Shown here in pieces: positions 1 through 8,930 of a stretch of 64,000 bases of DNA. The number at the start of each line of letters is the position of its first letter. Within the stretch, counting starts at the first letter, position 1. Under the pieces are notes generated by a model that was not told the origin of the DNA, ran no database searches, and saw only the letters and a list, made by a program, of their open reading frames with translations. Made by a program: the position numbers and the translations under genes. The stretch is from the NCBI RefSeq assembly GCF_012911935.1, contig NZ_JAAXLA010000015.1, positions 44,336 to 108,335 on the forward strand. Direction: 5' to 3'. Source of the DNA: Pseudonocardia acidicola (lineage in GTDB: Bacteria > Actinomycetota > Actinomycetes > Mycobacteriales > Pseudonocardiaceae).

Positions 1-437
1 AACCGTCGCTGCCGGAACGAGGTGTGCCGGCCCGCGGCGTCGACGAAACGCACCACACGGCTCAGCACGCCGCGTCGCAGGTCGAGCACCTGGCGCAACT
101 GCAGCACCCGCACCGCGGACAGGTCGACCCAGTCCCCGTCCCCGATCGCGAACCGCAGGCCGAGCCAGTTCGGCAGGTTGACCAGGCTCTCGTTCTCGAC
201 GGCCTGGCCGGCCACCACGTCGCGCAGCCGGTTGTAGCAGCCGGCGGCGTAGGTGCCCGGATAGTGCACGTCGTCGGCGCAGGACTCCGCAGCGGCGCCC
301 CGGGTCGCGAAATATCCGTTGCCGAGAGTGCACAGCGCCTCTCGCCGACCCTCCCCGGCCGGGTCCCAGCCGTCGAAGACCAGCGTCCACGCATCTGCCC
401 GGTGGTGGCGCCCCACCGCATCGAGCCGAGTCGTCAT
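1..437 (-). CDS. Glycoside hydrolase family 65 (trehalose/maltose-type phosphorylase), N-terminal part
   Basis: The window edge cuts this gene; the first 145 codons are visible. The start is the ATG at 437. The translation has the typical GH65 N-terminal opening, with WTLVFDGWDP at about residues 17-26 followed by ALCTLGNGYFATRG, the sugar-phosphorylase signature that begins the beta-sandwich domain. Family members phosphorolyse trehalose, maltose or kojibiose in the cytoplasm, or hydrolyse trehalose; the catalytic (alpha/alpha)6 barrel lies outside the window, so the substrate cannot be assigned. It is divergent from the Acg gene at 698, and a DosR-like box (540-553) lies about 100 bp upstream. 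Family assignment is firm, specificity unknown. Confidence 0.85.
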   Translation of the reverse strand, partial: MTTRLDAVGRHHRADAWTLVFDGWDPAGEGRREALCTLGNGYFATRGAAAESCADDVHYPGTYAAGCYNRLRDVVAGQAVENESLVNLPNWLGLRFAIGDGDWVDLSAVRVLQLRQVLDLRRGVLSRVVRFVDAAGRHTSFRQRR

Positions 438-539
438 CGGCCCCCGCCGATGCTGCGCCCAGGCGTCACCTGCCCCATCCGCTCCTCCCTCCGCCCCGTA
501 GCCCGGCAGACGGTAGAACGGGCCACCCCCTCGCCGGCA

Positions 540-553
540 CGGCCGAAGGACCC
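540..553. promoter_or_regulatory. DosR-like box upstream of the GH65 gene
   Basis: The 14-mer CGGCCGAAGGACCC fits the recurring pattern GGG[AC]C-N4-G[GTA]CCC with one mismatch at position 1, and has an A/T-rich centre (GAAG). It lies 103 bp in front of the GH65 start. Assignment rests on similarity to the other boxes and to the published DosR consensus GGGACTWWAGTCCC; binding is inferred. Confidence 0.3.
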
Positions 554-612
554 CGCCGCCCGGGCGCCGGGTCACCGGACGAGCCACCGGGCCGCGGCCG
601 GCCTCCCACCCG

Positions 613-626
613 GGGACCAACGCCCC
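613..626. promoter_or_regulatory. DosR-like box upstream of the first Acg gene
   Basis: GGGACCAACGCCCC has the left half-site GGGAC intact, an AA centre and a near-complete right half. It lies 72 bp upstream of the Acg start at 698, the usual distance for an activating DosR-type site. M. tuberculosis acg is one of the most strongly DosR-induced genes, which makes the position meaningful. Function is inferred. Confidence 0.4.
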
Positions 627-697
627 TGCCCGCACCGGTACACGCGATCCATGCTGGTCACACCGCGTCGCCCACGGCGCGGATCCGGAGGTGCCCC

Positions 698-1693
698 ATG
701 ACCCGCTCGCAGGCCGCGGATCTGTCCACAGCGGTCGAGCATGCGCTGCGGGCTCCGTCGGTGCACAACACCCAGCCCTGGCGCTGGCGCATCACCCCGG
801 ACACGATCGAGCTGCACGCCGACTGGGACCGGCACCTGGCGGCGACCGATCCGGACCGGCGCGACCTCGTGCTGAGCTGCGGAGCCGCTCTGCACCATCT
901 GCAGGTCGCACTCGCCGCACTGGGCCTGGCCGTGCGCGTGCACCGGTTGCCCGACCCGGAGGACAGCGGCCACCTCGCCACCGTCGAGGTCCGGCCCGGA
1001 CCGGGCGACGAGGCCGAGGCCGCACTGTTCGACAGCATCGAGCGCCGCCGGACCGAACGACGCCGGATGAGCCACCGGCCGGTGCCGGCGGACCACCTGG
1101 CCGCCCTCGTCGAGCAGGCCCCGCGTTTCGGTGCGGTGCTGCTCCCGGTCACCGACGCGGACCTCCGCAACCGGCTCACCGCCGCCCTCGTCGAGGCTGC
1201 CCACGAGCAGGAGGACACCCCGGGTTACCAGGCCGAGCTGCACCTGTGGACCCACCGCTACGCCGACGCCCACGACGGCGTCCCCGCCGCCAACGTGTCC
1301 CCCGCACCGGTCGGGTTCGTCGGCACCTCACCGCTGCGCCGGTTCCCGCGGGCGACGCTCACCCAGCCGGCACAGCAGCCCGGGCGCGGCCCGGCCGACG
1401 ACGCCGCCGAGCTGCTGGTGGTCGCCACCCCCGGTGACGGCCAGCTCGACCGTCTCCGCGCCGGCGAGGCCACCAGCGCGGTCCTGCTCGCCGCGACCCG
1501 GCTCGGTCTGGCCTGCACCCCGCTGAGCCAGGCCCTCGAGGTCGACAGCAGCCGCCGCGACGTCCGGGTTCACGTCCTGCGCATCCCCGAGCACCCTCAG
1601 CTCATCATCCGGGTCGGGTGGCCGGCCGACGGATCCGCCGAGCTCCCGGCGACACCCCGCCGGAACCTGCGCTCGATGCTCCTGCCGAACTGA
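698..1693 (+). CDS. Acg-family FMN-binding nitroreductase-like protein (copy 1)
   Basis: A 331-residue member of the Acg family, a double-length nitroreductase-fold flavoprotein known from the mycobacterial DosR regulon (Rv2032/Rv3131). The family motif APSVHNTQPWRW is at residues 19-30, an Arg-rich stretch ERRRTERRR near 113-121 and the C-terminal AGEATSAVLLAATR segment near 256. Mycobacterial Acg binds FMN but its pocket is lidded, and it lacks classical nitroreductase activity; a flavin-sequestering role has been suggested. The ATG at 698 follows GGAGG at 687-691. A close paralogue lies at 2585. A DosR-like box is 72 bp upstream. Family call is firm; biochemical role is open. Confidence 0.9.
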   Translation: MTRSQAADLSTAVEHALRAPSVHNTQPWRWRITPDTIELHADWDRHLAATDPDRRDLVLSCGAALHHLQVALAALGLAVRVHRLPDPEDSGHLATVEVRPGPGDEAEAALFDSIERRRTERRRMSHRPVPADHLAALVEQAPRFGAVLLPVTDADLRNRLTAALVEAAHEQEDTPGYQAELHLWTHRYADAHDGVPAANVSPAPVGFVGTSPLRRFPRATLTQPAQQPGRGPADDAAELLVVATPGDGQLDRLRAGEATSAVLLAATRLGLACTPLSQALEVDSSRRDVRVHVLRIPEHPQLIIRVGWPADGSAELPATPRRNLRSMLLPN

Positions 1694-1721
1694 GCACGGC
1701 ACCCGGCGGGTGGGCCGACGA

Positions 1722-1735
1722 GGGCACAACGGCCC
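1722..1735. promoter_or_regulatory. DosR-like box upstream of the methyltransferase
   Basis: GGGCACAACGGCCC fits the recurring GGG-N8-CCC palindrome, with GCAC-AA-CGGC giving an A/T centre. It sits 133 bp upstream of the methyltransferase at 1868 and just past the stop of the first Acg gene. Regulatory role is inferred from similarity to the other boxes. Confidence 0.35.
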
Positions 1736-1867
1736 GGGCCCGCGGACCGGAGTCCCGGGCGGGGCGTGGCCGATCGGCGCCGCGCTGCGGGTCTCCCGCC
1801 ACTGTTTGCGCCCCGGAACCCGAGCGCACAGTCACGGGTGAGCGACACCGAGCTGTGAGGTGATCCC

Positions 1868-2512
1868 ATGCCCCAGGCAACCGAGATCGGTCTGGCCCCG
1901 GTGCTGCCGGCCTACTCCGAACGCGCGGATTCCTACGATCACGACACCGCCCCCTACGAGTCCTGGCGCCGCCGTCTGGTGGCTGCGCTACCGCTGCGCC
2001 GCGGCGACACGGTGCTCGACGTGGGTTGCGGGACCGGGCTGTGCTTCCCGCTGCTCCTCGACGAGATCGGCGCCGAGGGCACCGTCATCGGCATCGACGA
2101 TGCCCCCGCGATGCTGGCCGAGGCCCGCGCGAAGGCCGACGCACACGGCTGGCGGAACATCACGCTCATCGAGGCACCGGCCGAACACGCGATCATCCCG
2201 TGCATCGCGGACGCCGCCCTGTTCTCCGCGGTGCACGACGTACTGCAGTCACCGGCTGCGCTGGACAACGTCATCGGGCACCTGCGCCCGGGGGCCTGGG
2301 TCGTCGGGGCCGGCGGCAAGTTCCCGCCCGCCTGGGAGGTTCCGCTGACCTTCGTCGTCCGCGCCGTGCATGCCCCGTACATCCGTGACTTCACCGGATT
2401 CGACCGCCCCTGGCGGCTGCTCGAGGAGTACCTCGACGACTTCCACGTCACCGAGGTGGCGTTCGGCACCGGCTACATCGCGGTCGGCCGGGCCCGGCCG
2501 GTCACCGGCTGA
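1868..2512 (+). CDS. Class I SAM-dependent methyltransferase
   Basis: A 214-residue protein with a classical Rossmann methyltransferase core: motif I VLDVGCGTGLCFPLL near residues 49-63 binds SAM, followed by the acidic end of beta 2 in GIDDAPAML. No substrate-recognition domain is obvious, so the acceptor is unknown. The ATG at 1868 follows GAGGTGAT. It lies between two Acg paralogues in the same direction, suggesting co-regulation; the DosR regulon of M. tuberculosis also contains a small methyltransferase (Rv2003c), though orthology cannot be shown here. Confidence 0.85.
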   Translation: MPQATEIGLAPVLPAYSERADSYDHDTAPYESWRRRLVAALPLRRGDTVLDVGCGTGLCFPLLLDEIGAEGTVIGIDDAPAMLAEARAKADAHGWRNITLIEAPAEHAIIPCIADAALFSAVHDVLQSPAALDNVIGHLRPGAWVVGAGGKFPPAWEVPLTFVVRAVHAPYIRDFTGFDRPWRLLEEYLDDFHVTEVAFGTGYIAVGRARPVTG

Positions 2513-2584
2513 CGTGACCATGGCCGGACTCGGCAGGCCCTTCATCGCCGTCACCGGACGGCGCGCACCGATCGGGGTCGTCGG

Positions 2585-3598
2585 GTGAGCAACCCAGCCA
2601 CGGCCCGTCCCGTCGGCCCGGTCCCGCCCGATGTGCTGTACCGCGCTCTCGAGCAGGCGTTGCGTGCGCCGTCGGTGCACAACACCCAGCCCTGGCGGTG
2701 GCGGATCGGCGAGGACGCGGCGGAGTTGCACGCCGACTGGAACCGCCACCTGGTCGGCACCGACCCCGATCGGCGGGATCTGGTCATCAGCTGCGGGGCG
2801 GCCCTGGATCACCTGCGCGTCGCCCTCGCCCGGCTGGGCTGGGGTGCGTCCACCGAACGGTTGCCCGATCCGGAGAACCCGGCGCACCTGGCGACGGTGC
2901 GCCCAGGCCACAAGCGGGTCGACCGGCGGGACGTCGGCCTGGCCGTCGCGATCGAGCGCCGACGGACCGACCGGCGCCGGCTCAGCGCGCGACCGGTTCC
3001 TCCCGGCATCGTGGCGTCGTTGGTCGGCCAGGCTGCCCGGCACCGGACCCGCCTGCACCCGGTCGCCGAGGAGCAGGCCCGCGACCGGCTCGTGGCAGCG
3101 CTCGCGGAGGCCGCGCGCCGCCAGCAGTACACACCCGGCTACCCCGCCGAGCTGGCGATCTGGACCAGGCGTTGCACGGCTGCCCACGACGGGATCCCCC
3201 GGGCCTCCGTGCCCGATGCCGGGGCCGATCAGGACAGCCCTGGACTGCGCCGCTTCCCGCGCGGCCGGCTCTTCGCCCATCCGCGCCGCCTCGAACCGGA
3301 CGCGGAGGCAGCCACCTTCATGGTGGTCACCACCGCCGGCGACGGGGTCGTCGATCAGCTGCGCGCGGGCGAGGCGACCAGCGCGGTGCTGCTCGCCGCG
3401 ACCCGGATCGGGCTGGCGTGCACACCGCTCAGCCAGGCCGTGGAGGTCGGGTACACCCGCCGGCAACTGGCCGAGCAGATTCTTCACGTCTCCGGGCACC
3501 CGCAGCTGATCATCCGGATCGGATGGGCCCAGGAGGGAGCCGCCGAGCTGCCCGCCACCCCTCGCCGGCCACTGGCCTTCGTGCTGATGCCCGGCTGA
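2585..3598 (+). CDS. Acg-family FMN-binding nitroreductase-like protein (copy 2)
   Basis: A 337-residue paralogue of the protein at 698. It shares APSVHNTQPWRW (residues 28-39), the Arg-rich segment ERRRTDRRR and AGEATSAVLLAATR near the C-terminus, so it arose by duplication of the same Acg family. The GTG at 2585 is used as start because the family motif begins about 28 codons later, as in copy 1. It is 72 bp behind the methyltransferase and probably in the same transcript. It ends 10 bp from the convergent USP gene. Confidence 0.88.
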   Translation: MSNPATARPVGPVPPDVLYRALEQALRAPSVHNTQPWRWRIGEDAAELHADWNRHLVGTDPDRRDLVISCGAALDHLRVALARLGWGASTERLPDPENPAHLATVRPGHKRVDRRDVGLAVAIERRRTDRRRLSARPVPPGIVASLVGQAARHRTRLHPVAEEQARDRLVAALAEAARRQQYTPGYPAELAIWTRRCTAAHDGIPRASVPDAGADQDSPGLRRFPRGRLFAHPRRLEPDAEAATFMVVTTAGDGVVDQLRAGEATSAVLLAATRIGLACTPLSQAVEVGYTRRQLAEQILHVSGHPQLIIRIGWAQEGAAELPATPRRPLAFVLMPG

Positions 3599-3608
3599 CG
3601 GCGCCCGG

Positions 3609-4466
3609 TCACGCGGTCGGTGCGGCGCCGTCCGACCGGACCACCAGGACCGGGCACGACGCGTACTGCACCAGCACCTGACTCGTCGAGCCCAGCAGCA
3701 TCCCGGTGAACCCGCCTTGACCGCGATGCCCCACGACCAGCAGCCGGGCGGCGCCGGCCTGCCGGAGCAGCGCGCGCACCGGCCGGTCGGCGACCGTGTG
3801 CTGCTCGACGTGAACCTCGGGGTGGGCCCGCTGGTGATCGGCCACGTGCTGCGCCAGCACCTCCCGGGCCCGCTCCTCGAGCACGTCCCAGTCCTCTCGC
3901 AACCGGATCGCGCCGCCGCCGGGTCCGGGCACCACGTCGCTCCAGGTGTGCACCGCCACCAGCTCGCCGTCCTCCTGTGCCGCGATGTCGAGGGCGAGGT
4001 CGAGGGCGGCGTCACCGTCCGGTGAGCCGTCGACGCCCACGACGACCGGCCCGTCCCGGCGGGGCGGAACATCGGGTGCCGGGCCGCGCACCACGGCGAC
4101 CGGGCACGCGGCGTGGGTGACGAGGGTGAGCGCGACGGAGCCGGCGAGCATGCCCGGGAATGCGTCCGAACCCCAGCCGCCGACGGCCACCAGCCCGGCC
4201 GAGCGCGCGTGTTCGAGCAGCACGGCGGCGGGCTTTCCCCGCTCCACCCGGGCGTCGGCCTGCGCGGTGCCCTGCTTGCGGACCGCGCTCAGCAGCTCGT
4301 CCAGCCAGCCCGGCACCTCGTCCCCACCGGACTCCCCGACGACGTGCACCACCTGCAGACGCACGTCGCGGCGGGCGGCCTCGGTCGCTGCCCACTCGGC
4401 GGCCTGCCGGGCCGACGGGGACGGGTCGACCCCGACCACCACCGGCCTGCCATCGGTTGTCGACAC
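3609..4466 (-). CDS. Tandem-domain universal stress protein
   Basis: A 285-residue cytoplasmic protein of two UspA domains. Each begins with a PVVVGVD beta strand (near residues 8 and 146) and ends with the ATP-binding loop: a GGWG...GMLAGS form in the first and GHRGQGGFTGMLLGST in the second, matching G-x2-G-x9-G-S/T. Such proteins bind ATP and are abundant in dormant mycobacteria (Rv1996, Rv2005c, Rv2623). The GTG at 4466 follows GGAGAGGAG; a longer open frame upstream lacks homology. It is divergent from pncB, with a DosR-like box between them. Confidence 0.92.
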   Translation of the reverse strand: MSTTDGRPVVVGVDPSPSARQAAEWAATEAARRDVRLQVVHVVGESGGDEVPGWLDELLSAVRKQGTAQADARVERGKPAAVLLEHARSAGLVAVGGWGSDAFPGMLAGSVALTLVTHAACPVAVVRGPAPDVPPRRDGPVVVGVDGSPDGDAALDLALDIAAQEDGELVAVHTWSDVVPGPGGGAIRLREDWDVLEERAREVLAQHVADHQRAHPEVHVEQHTVADRPVRALLRQAGAARLLVVGHRGQGGFTGMLLGSTSQVLVQYASCPVLVVRSDGAAPTA

Positions 4467-4589
4467 AGCGACTCCTCTCCGGGTACGGCCCACGAGGCGA
4501 CCCGCAGGCAGCGCGGGAGCCAGGTTGCCGTCCCGGGCCGGTGGGCGTAAACCCCTCGGGGCCACGCCGCCCGTGACGTGCAGCGCCCC

Positions 4590-4603
4590 GGGACCGCCGA
4601 CCC
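4590..4603. promoter_or_regulatory. DosR-like box between divergent USP and pncB
   Basis: GGGACCGCCGACCC has a perfect GGGAC left half and GACCC right half. It lies 80 bp from the pncB start and 124 bp from the USP start, so it could serve both. The centre is GC-rich, unlike most other boxes, which lowers confidence. Confidence 0.3.
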
Positions 4604-4682
4604 GGCGTGATGCGACGTCCGGCCCTGCCCGTTCGCCGCGCTGAGTGCCCACGATGGCCCGACGGCGGCAGGAGGATCTGAG

Positions 4683-6080
4683 ATGCCGGAGAGCACTCCG
4701 ACGCGCACCCGGTCCCGCGGCGACGCGGCCGTGACCGATCTCTACGAGATCACGATGGCGCTGGCCTACCTCCACGAAGGCGTCACCGAGCCGGCCACCT
4801 TCAGTCTGTTCACCCGTGAGCTCCCCGCCGAACGCGGCTTCCTGGTCGCCGCCGGATTGACCGACGTGATCGACTTCCTCGCCGACTTCGTGATCACCGA
4901 TGACGATCTCGCCGTCTTCGCCGCCGCGCTGGGAGTGCCGGTGGCCGACGTCGCGCGGCTGGGTGGCACGCGTTTCACCGGTGATGTGTGGGCGGTGCCC
5001 GAGGGCAGGGTGGTCCTCGCGGGCGAGCCGCTGCTGGAGCTGACCGCGCCGCTGCCGCAGGCCCAGCTGATGGAGACCTGGGTGCTCAATCAGATCAGCC
5101 ACCAGACCACGCTGGCCTCCAAGGCCGCCCGCTCCGTGCTCGCGGCCCGCGGCCGGCCGGTCGTGGACTTCTCGCTGCGCCGCACACACGGCGTCGAGGC
5201 CGGGATGCACGCGGCGCGGGCCGGGGCCATCGTCGGGTTCGCGGCCACGAGCAACGTCGCCGCCGCCCACGCCTACGGGCTGCGTGCCACCGGCACCATG
5301 GCGCACTCCTTCGTCCTCGCCTTCCCCACCGAGACCACCTCCTTCGAGGCCTTCGCCCGGAGCACCACCGGCCCGGTGACGTTGCTGGTCGACACCTACG
5401 ACACCGAGCAGGGCGTGCACCGTGCGGTGGAGGTGCTGCGGAGGCTGCCCGCGGACCGCGACATCGGGGTCCGGCTCGACAGCGGCGATCTGGGTGCGCT
5501 CGCGGTGCGCGCGCGGCGGATCCTGGACGCCGCCGGGCTCGCTCGCGCTCGCATCGTGGTCAGCGGCGGACTGGACGAGTACGGGGTCGAGGACCTGCTC
5601 GCGGCCGGCGCGCCCGTCGACGTGTTCGCGGTCGGCACCAAGGTGGGGACCGCGGCCGATTCGCCCTACCTGGATGCGGCGTACAAACTCGTCGAGTACG
5701 CCGGGCGACCGGTCATGAAGCTCTCCACCGGCAAGGCCACCGCGCCCGGCGCGAAACAGGTCTTCCGCGGCCCGGGCTGCGCCGACGTACTGGCGCTGCG
5801 CAACGAGGAGGCGCCACCGGGCACGCAGCCGCTGCTGGAGCAGGTGCTGCGGGCGGGCCTGCTGCTGCGGCCCCGCGACGCGCCGGCCGACGAGGTCGCC
5901 ATCGCCCGCCGCCGGTTCGCCGCCGACCTGGCCGAACTGCCCGCCGCGACGCGGACCGTCCGGAGCCCGCGCGGCCTGCATCCGGTCTGTTCGCCGCAGT
6001 TGCAGGCGCTCACCGAGCAGGTGCAGCAGCGTCTGGCCACCGGCGAGCTGGGCGCCGCCGGCCGGCACGACCGGGTCTAG
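4683..6080 (+). CDS. pncB: Nicotinate phosphoribosyltransferase
   Basis: A 465-residue enzyme that joins nicotinate and PRPP (with ATP) to nicotinate mononucleotide, the entry step of the Preiss-Handler NAD salvage route. Visible motifs are VTDLYEITMALAYL near residue 17, VDFSLRRTHG near 161, LDSGDL near 265 and SGGLDEYG near 294, all typical of the family. The ATG at 4683 follows AGGAGGATCTGAG. It is followed after 12 bp by a PRPP synthetase, which would supply its co-substrate. M. tuberculosis pncB2 (Rv0573c) is a DosR-regulon member beside homologues of two other genes in this window. Confidence 0.95.
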   Translation: MPESTPTRTRSRGDAAVTDLYEITMALAYLHEGVTEPATFSLFTRELPAERGFLVAAGLTDVIDFLADFVITDDDLAVFAAALGVPVADVARLGGTRFTGDVWAVPEGRVVLAGEPLLELTAPLPQAQLMETWVLNQISHQTTLASKAARSVLAARGRPVVDFSLRRTHGVEAGMHAARAGAIVGFAATSNVAAAHAYGLRATGTMAHSFVLAFPTETTSFEAFARSTTGPVTLLVDTYDTEQGVHRAVEVLRRLPADRDIGVRLDSGDLGALAVRARRILDAAGLARARIVVSGGLDEYGVEDLLAAGAPVDVFAVGTKVGTAADSPYLDAAYKLVEYAGRPVMKLSTGKATAPGAKQVFRGPGCADVLALRNEEAPPGTQPLLEQVLRAGLLLRPRDAPADEVAIARRRFAADLAELPAATRTVRSPRGLHPVCSPQLQALTEQVQQRLATGELGAAGRHDRV

Positions 6081-6092
6081 GGCACGGCCGCC

Positions 6093-7028
6093 ATGACGCT
6101 GCAGATCGTGCCCGGCGCGGCCAGCCGGCCACTCGCCACCGCGCTGGCCCGCTGCCTCGGTCTCGAACCCACCGCCTGCCTGCTGGAACGGTTCCCGGAC
6201 GGCGAGCTGCGACCCCGGGTCGGGACGGTGCGCGGCGACGACGTCTACCTGGTCCAGTCCACCGGGCCGCCGGTCGCCGAGCGGCTCGTCGAGCTGCTGC
6301 TGCTCCTCGACGCCTGCCGCCGGGCCGGCGCCGACCGGATCACCGCCGTGGTTCCCTACTTCGGATACGCGCGCCAGGATCGCCGGGCCCGCGCCGGCGA
6401 GGCCGTCGGAGCACGCGCCGCCGCCGATGTGCTCACCGCGGCCGGCGCGCAGCGCCTGCTCGTCGTCGACCCGCACACCGCCGCGCTGGAGGCGATGTTC
6501 ACCATCCCGGTGGAGATGCTCACCGCGGTGCCGGTCCTCACCGAGGCCCTCTCCACCACCGTGCCCGACGACACCGTGGTCGTCGCCCCGGACCTCGGCG
6601 CGGTCAAGCTCGCCGAGCATGTCGCCGCGCGGCTCGACCGCCCGGTGGCCATCGTGTGCAAGACCCGGCTCAGCGGCACCACCGTGCGCGCCACGGAACT
6701 CATCGGCGACGTGCAGAACCGCCCGGTGCTGATCGTCGATGACATGATCAGCACCGGTGGCACCATCGAAGCCGCGGCACGCATCCTGCTCGCCCGCGGC
6801 GCCGCCCCCGACGTCACCGTGGCCGCGACCCACGGCCTCCTGGTCCCCGAGGCCGCCGAACGCCTCCGGGCGCTGCCGCTGCGTCGCCTGCTCCTCACCG
6901 ACAGCATCGCCCTGCAACCGGACCCGGCGCCGTGGATGGACGTCTGCTCGGTCGCCGGCCTTCTCGCCGACGCCATCGGCCGGCTGCACCGCGCCGAGCC
7001 ACTCGACGACCTGCTGCTGCACACCTGA
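6093..7028 (+). CDS. prs: Ribose-phosphate pyrophosphokinase (PRPP synthetase) paralogue
   Basis: A 311-residue enzyme that makes PRPP from ribose 5-phosphate and ATP. It shows VPYFGYARQDRRARAGE near residues 86-102, a VDPHTA metal/phosphate segment near 124 and the PRPP loop VLIVDDMISTGGT near 211-223. Compared with the housekeeping enzyme, the REPI segment after the RQDR motif reads GEAVGAR and the DLHAGQ motif reads DPHTAA, so this is a divergent paralogue. It starts 12 bp after pncB in the same direction and probably serves it. Function is likely but the substitutions leave room for altered regulation. Confidence 0.85.
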   Translation: MTLQIVPGAASRPLATALARCLGLEPTACLLERFPDGELRPRVGTVRGDDVYLVQSTGPPVAERLVELLLLLDACRRAGADRITAVVPYFGYARQDRRARAGEAVGARAAADVLTAAGAQRLLVVDPHTAALEAMFTIPVEMLTAVPVLTEALSTTVPDDTVVVAPDLGAVKLAEHVAARLDRPVAIVCKTRLSGTTVRATELIGDVQNRPVLIVDDMISTGGTIEAAARILLARGAAPDVTVAATHGLLVPEAAERLRALPLRRLLLTDSIALQPDPAPWMDVCSVAGLLADAIGRLHRAEPLDDLLLHT

Positions 7029-7066
7029 CCGGACGCCCGCCGGACGGACGGCCGATCGGCAGGACC

Positions 7067-7080
7067 GGGACCTTCGGCGC
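7067..7080. promoter_or_regulatory. DosR-like box upstream of the SHOCT protein
   Basis: GGGACCTTCGGCGC carries GGGACC with a TT centre and a right half with one mismatch. Read on the other strand the left half matches the GGTCCC half found in front of the kdp genes. It lies 100 bp upstream of the SHOCT gene start. Inferred function. Confidence 0.35.
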
Positions 7081-7179
7081 GAATCTGGCGGACCCAGTCC
7101 CCTGTATCGCAACCAGGCGTGGCCGGAGCCTTGACGTGGCCGAAAGCCCGGGCGGGCGCCCGGCCACATGGAGGTTCAC

Positions 7180-7467
7180 ATGATGTTCTGGTGGGGCAAC
7201 GGCATGGGCGGCTGGGGGTGGACGTTGATGACCATCAGCACCGTCGTCTTCTGGGCCTTGGTGATCGCGGGCATCGTCGCCCTGGTCCGCTTCTCTGCCC
7301 GCGGCGGGCAGGCACGTTCGGCGCCATCGGTGCCATCGGTACCGCGGCCCACACCCGAGCAGATGCTCGCCGAACGGTTCGCACGCGGCGAGATCGACGA
7401 GCCCGAGTACCGGCAGCGCCTGGACGTCCTCTCGACGACCGCCCGTACCCCGGCGGACCGGCCATGA
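7180..7467 (+). CDS. Small membrane protein with SHOCT domain
   Basis: A 95-residue protein with one long hydrophobic helix (about residues 12-38) and a C-terminal SHOCT motif, EQMLAERFARGEIDEPEYRQ, a short oligomerisation domain found at protein ends. The N-terminus is rich in Trp, Gly and Met (MMFWWGNGMGGWGW). An upstream in-frame ATG exists at 7168, but the GGAGG at 7170-7174 points to the ATG pair at 7180. Its function is unknown; such proteins often accompany stress operons in actinomycetes. Confidence 0.75.
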   Translation: MMFWWGNGMGGWGWTLMTISTVVFWALVIAGIVALVRFSARGGQARSAPSVPSVPRPTPEQMLAERFARGEIDEPEYRQRLDVLSTTARTPADRP

Positions 7468-7511
7468 GGCAGGTACCGGCCTCGGCGCCCGGTCCCGCCG
7501 GTCGGTGACGA

Positions 7512-8846
7512 TCAGGCCCGGGCGACCGGCCGTCCGGCGGTCGCCAGGTGGTCGGTGAACCAGGTCGCCGCCAGTTCGGCCGCGGTGTTCAGGGTCCCCG
7601 GCTCCTCGAACAGGTGGCTGGCGCCGGGCACCACCGCAAGCCGGTTCTCGCACCGCAGCTGGGCCTGGGCCTGGCGGTTCAGGTCGAGCACGACCGGGTC
7701 GTGGCTGCCGACGATGAGCAGCGTCGCTGCCCGGACGTCGGGTAGCCGGGGCCCGGCGAGATCGGGACGGCCACCCCGGGAGACCACCGCGCCGACATCG
7801 GCGTCCGGCTCGGCGGCGGCCCACAGCGCCGCGGCGGCACCGGTGCTGGCGCCGAAGTAGCCGACCCCGACGGCGTCGGCACCGGGTTGCGTGCGCAGCC
7901 AGCGGGTGACATCCACCAGCCGGCGGGCGAGCAGCCCGACGTCGAAGACGTTGGCCCGGTGCAGTTCCTCCTCCGGGGTGAGCAGGTCGAACAGCAGGGT
8001 GCCGAGTCCGGCCTGGTTCAGTACCCCGGCGACGAACCGGTTGCGTGGGCTGTGTCGGCTGCTCCCGCTGCCGTGGGCGAACACCACGGCGCCGACCGCC
8101 TTCTCCGGGAGGGTCAGGTGCCCGCCGAGACGCGCGGCGCCGAGCCGCAGCTCGATCTCCTCGTCCCGCCCCGGCGGGTCGTCATCGGGCCCGGCCAGCG
8201 CAGGTTCCGGCGGGGCGCCGGCCTCGCTCAGGCAGGCGAGCACCTCCTCGTCGGTGGTCTGGGAGAAGTCGAAGTACCACCGGCCGATGGCGTCGAACCT
8301 CCGCGGCGTGGCCACGCACACCAGCTCGTCGGCCGCGGAGGCGAGCCGCCGCTCCCAGCCCGGTGGGGCCACCGGGACCGCGAGGACCACCCGCGCCGCG
8401 CCCTGGGCCCGCGCCACCTGGCAGGCGGCCCGGGCCGTGGAACCGGTGGCGATGCCGTCGTCGATCACGACGGCGGTCTTCCCGGCGATCGGGATCCGCG
8501 GGCGCCCCCCGCGGAACCGGGCGGCCCGCCGCTCGAGCTCGGCCCGTTCCCGCTGCTCGACCGCGGCGAGTTCGTCGGGACCGATCCGGGCCAGCCGCAG
8601 CGTGGCCCGGTCCAGGACGCGCACGCCCCCCTCGCCGATGGCGCCCATGGCCAGCTCGGGCTGGAACGGCACGCCGAGCTTGCGCACCATGATCACATCC
8701 AGCGGAACGCCCAGTGCCTGCGCCACCTCGAAGCCCACCGGAACCCCGCCACGGGGCAGCGCGAGCACCACGGCGTCCTCCCCACGCAGGTGCTCCAGAC
8801 GTTCGGCGAGCCGTCGCCCGGCATCGGCCCGATTGACGAACAACAT
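7512..8846 (-). CDS. Fusion of phosphoribosyltransferase and dienelactone-hydrolase-like domains (Rv0571c type)
   Basis: A 444-residue two-domain protein. Residues 1 to about 215 form a type I phosphoribosyltransferase with the PRPP loop [15 protein letters not shown] near 125-140. Residues 230-444 form an alpha/beta hydrolase of the dienelactone-hydrolase group, with nucleophile elbow GASTGA near 330, Asp in GSHDPV near 380 and His in GASHLFEE near 410. This fusion matches M. tuberculosis Rv0571c, a DosR-regulon protein of unknown substrate beside pncB2. It is divergent from another PRTase fusion at 9068, with a DosR-like box between them. Architecture is clear; reaction unknown. Confidence 0.88.
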   Translation of the reverse strand: MLFVNRADAGRRLAERLEHLRGEDAVVLALPRGGVPVGFEVAQALGVPLDVIMVRKLGVPFQPELAMGAIGEGGVRVLDRATLRLARIGPDELAAVEQRERAELERRAARFRGGRPRIPIAGKTAVVIDDGIATGSTARAACQVARAQGAARVVLAVPVAPPGWERRLASAADELVCVATPRRFDAIGRWYFDFSQTTDEEVLACLSEAGAPPEPALAGPDDDPPGRDEEIELRLGAARLGGHLTLPEKAVGAVVFAHGSGSSRHSPRNRFVAGVLNQAGLGTLLFDLLTPEEELHRANVFDVGLLARRLVDVTRWLRTQPGADAVGVGYFGASTGAAAALWAAAEPDADVGAVVSRGGRPDLAGPRLPDVRAATLLIVGSHDPVVLDLNRQAQAQLRCENRLAVVPGASHLFEEPGTLNTAAELAATWFTDHLATAGRPVARA

Positions 8847-8916
8847 CGTTCACCTCCTGGTCGCGGCCGCGGTGCGGCCGGAGCAGTCCCGGTCCACCTT
8901 CGCCGTCGCCGCCACC

Positions 8917-8930
8917 GGGCCACAGGGCCG
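8917..8930. promoter_or_regulatory. DosR-like box between the two phosphoribosyltransferase fusions
   Basis: GGGCCACAGGGCCG matches the pattern in 13 of 14 positions (last base mismatched). It lies 71 bp from the start of the minus-strand fusion (8846) and 138 bp from the plus-strand one (9068). Both mycobacterial homologues belong to the DosR regulon. The site itself is only moderately convincing. Confidence 0.28.

Noticed and set aside
24..701. A 225-codon plus-strand frame at the left edge
   Set aside because: It is opposite the GH65 gene and shows Arg/Pro/Ala-rich shadow composition with no motif.
3609..7169. A 1,186-codon open frame on the minus strand spanning the USP gene and the region opposite pncB and prs
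   Set aside because: Only the last 285 codons show USP homology and a ribosome site. The rest is antisense to two clear enzymes and has Gly/Arg/Asp-rich shadow composition.
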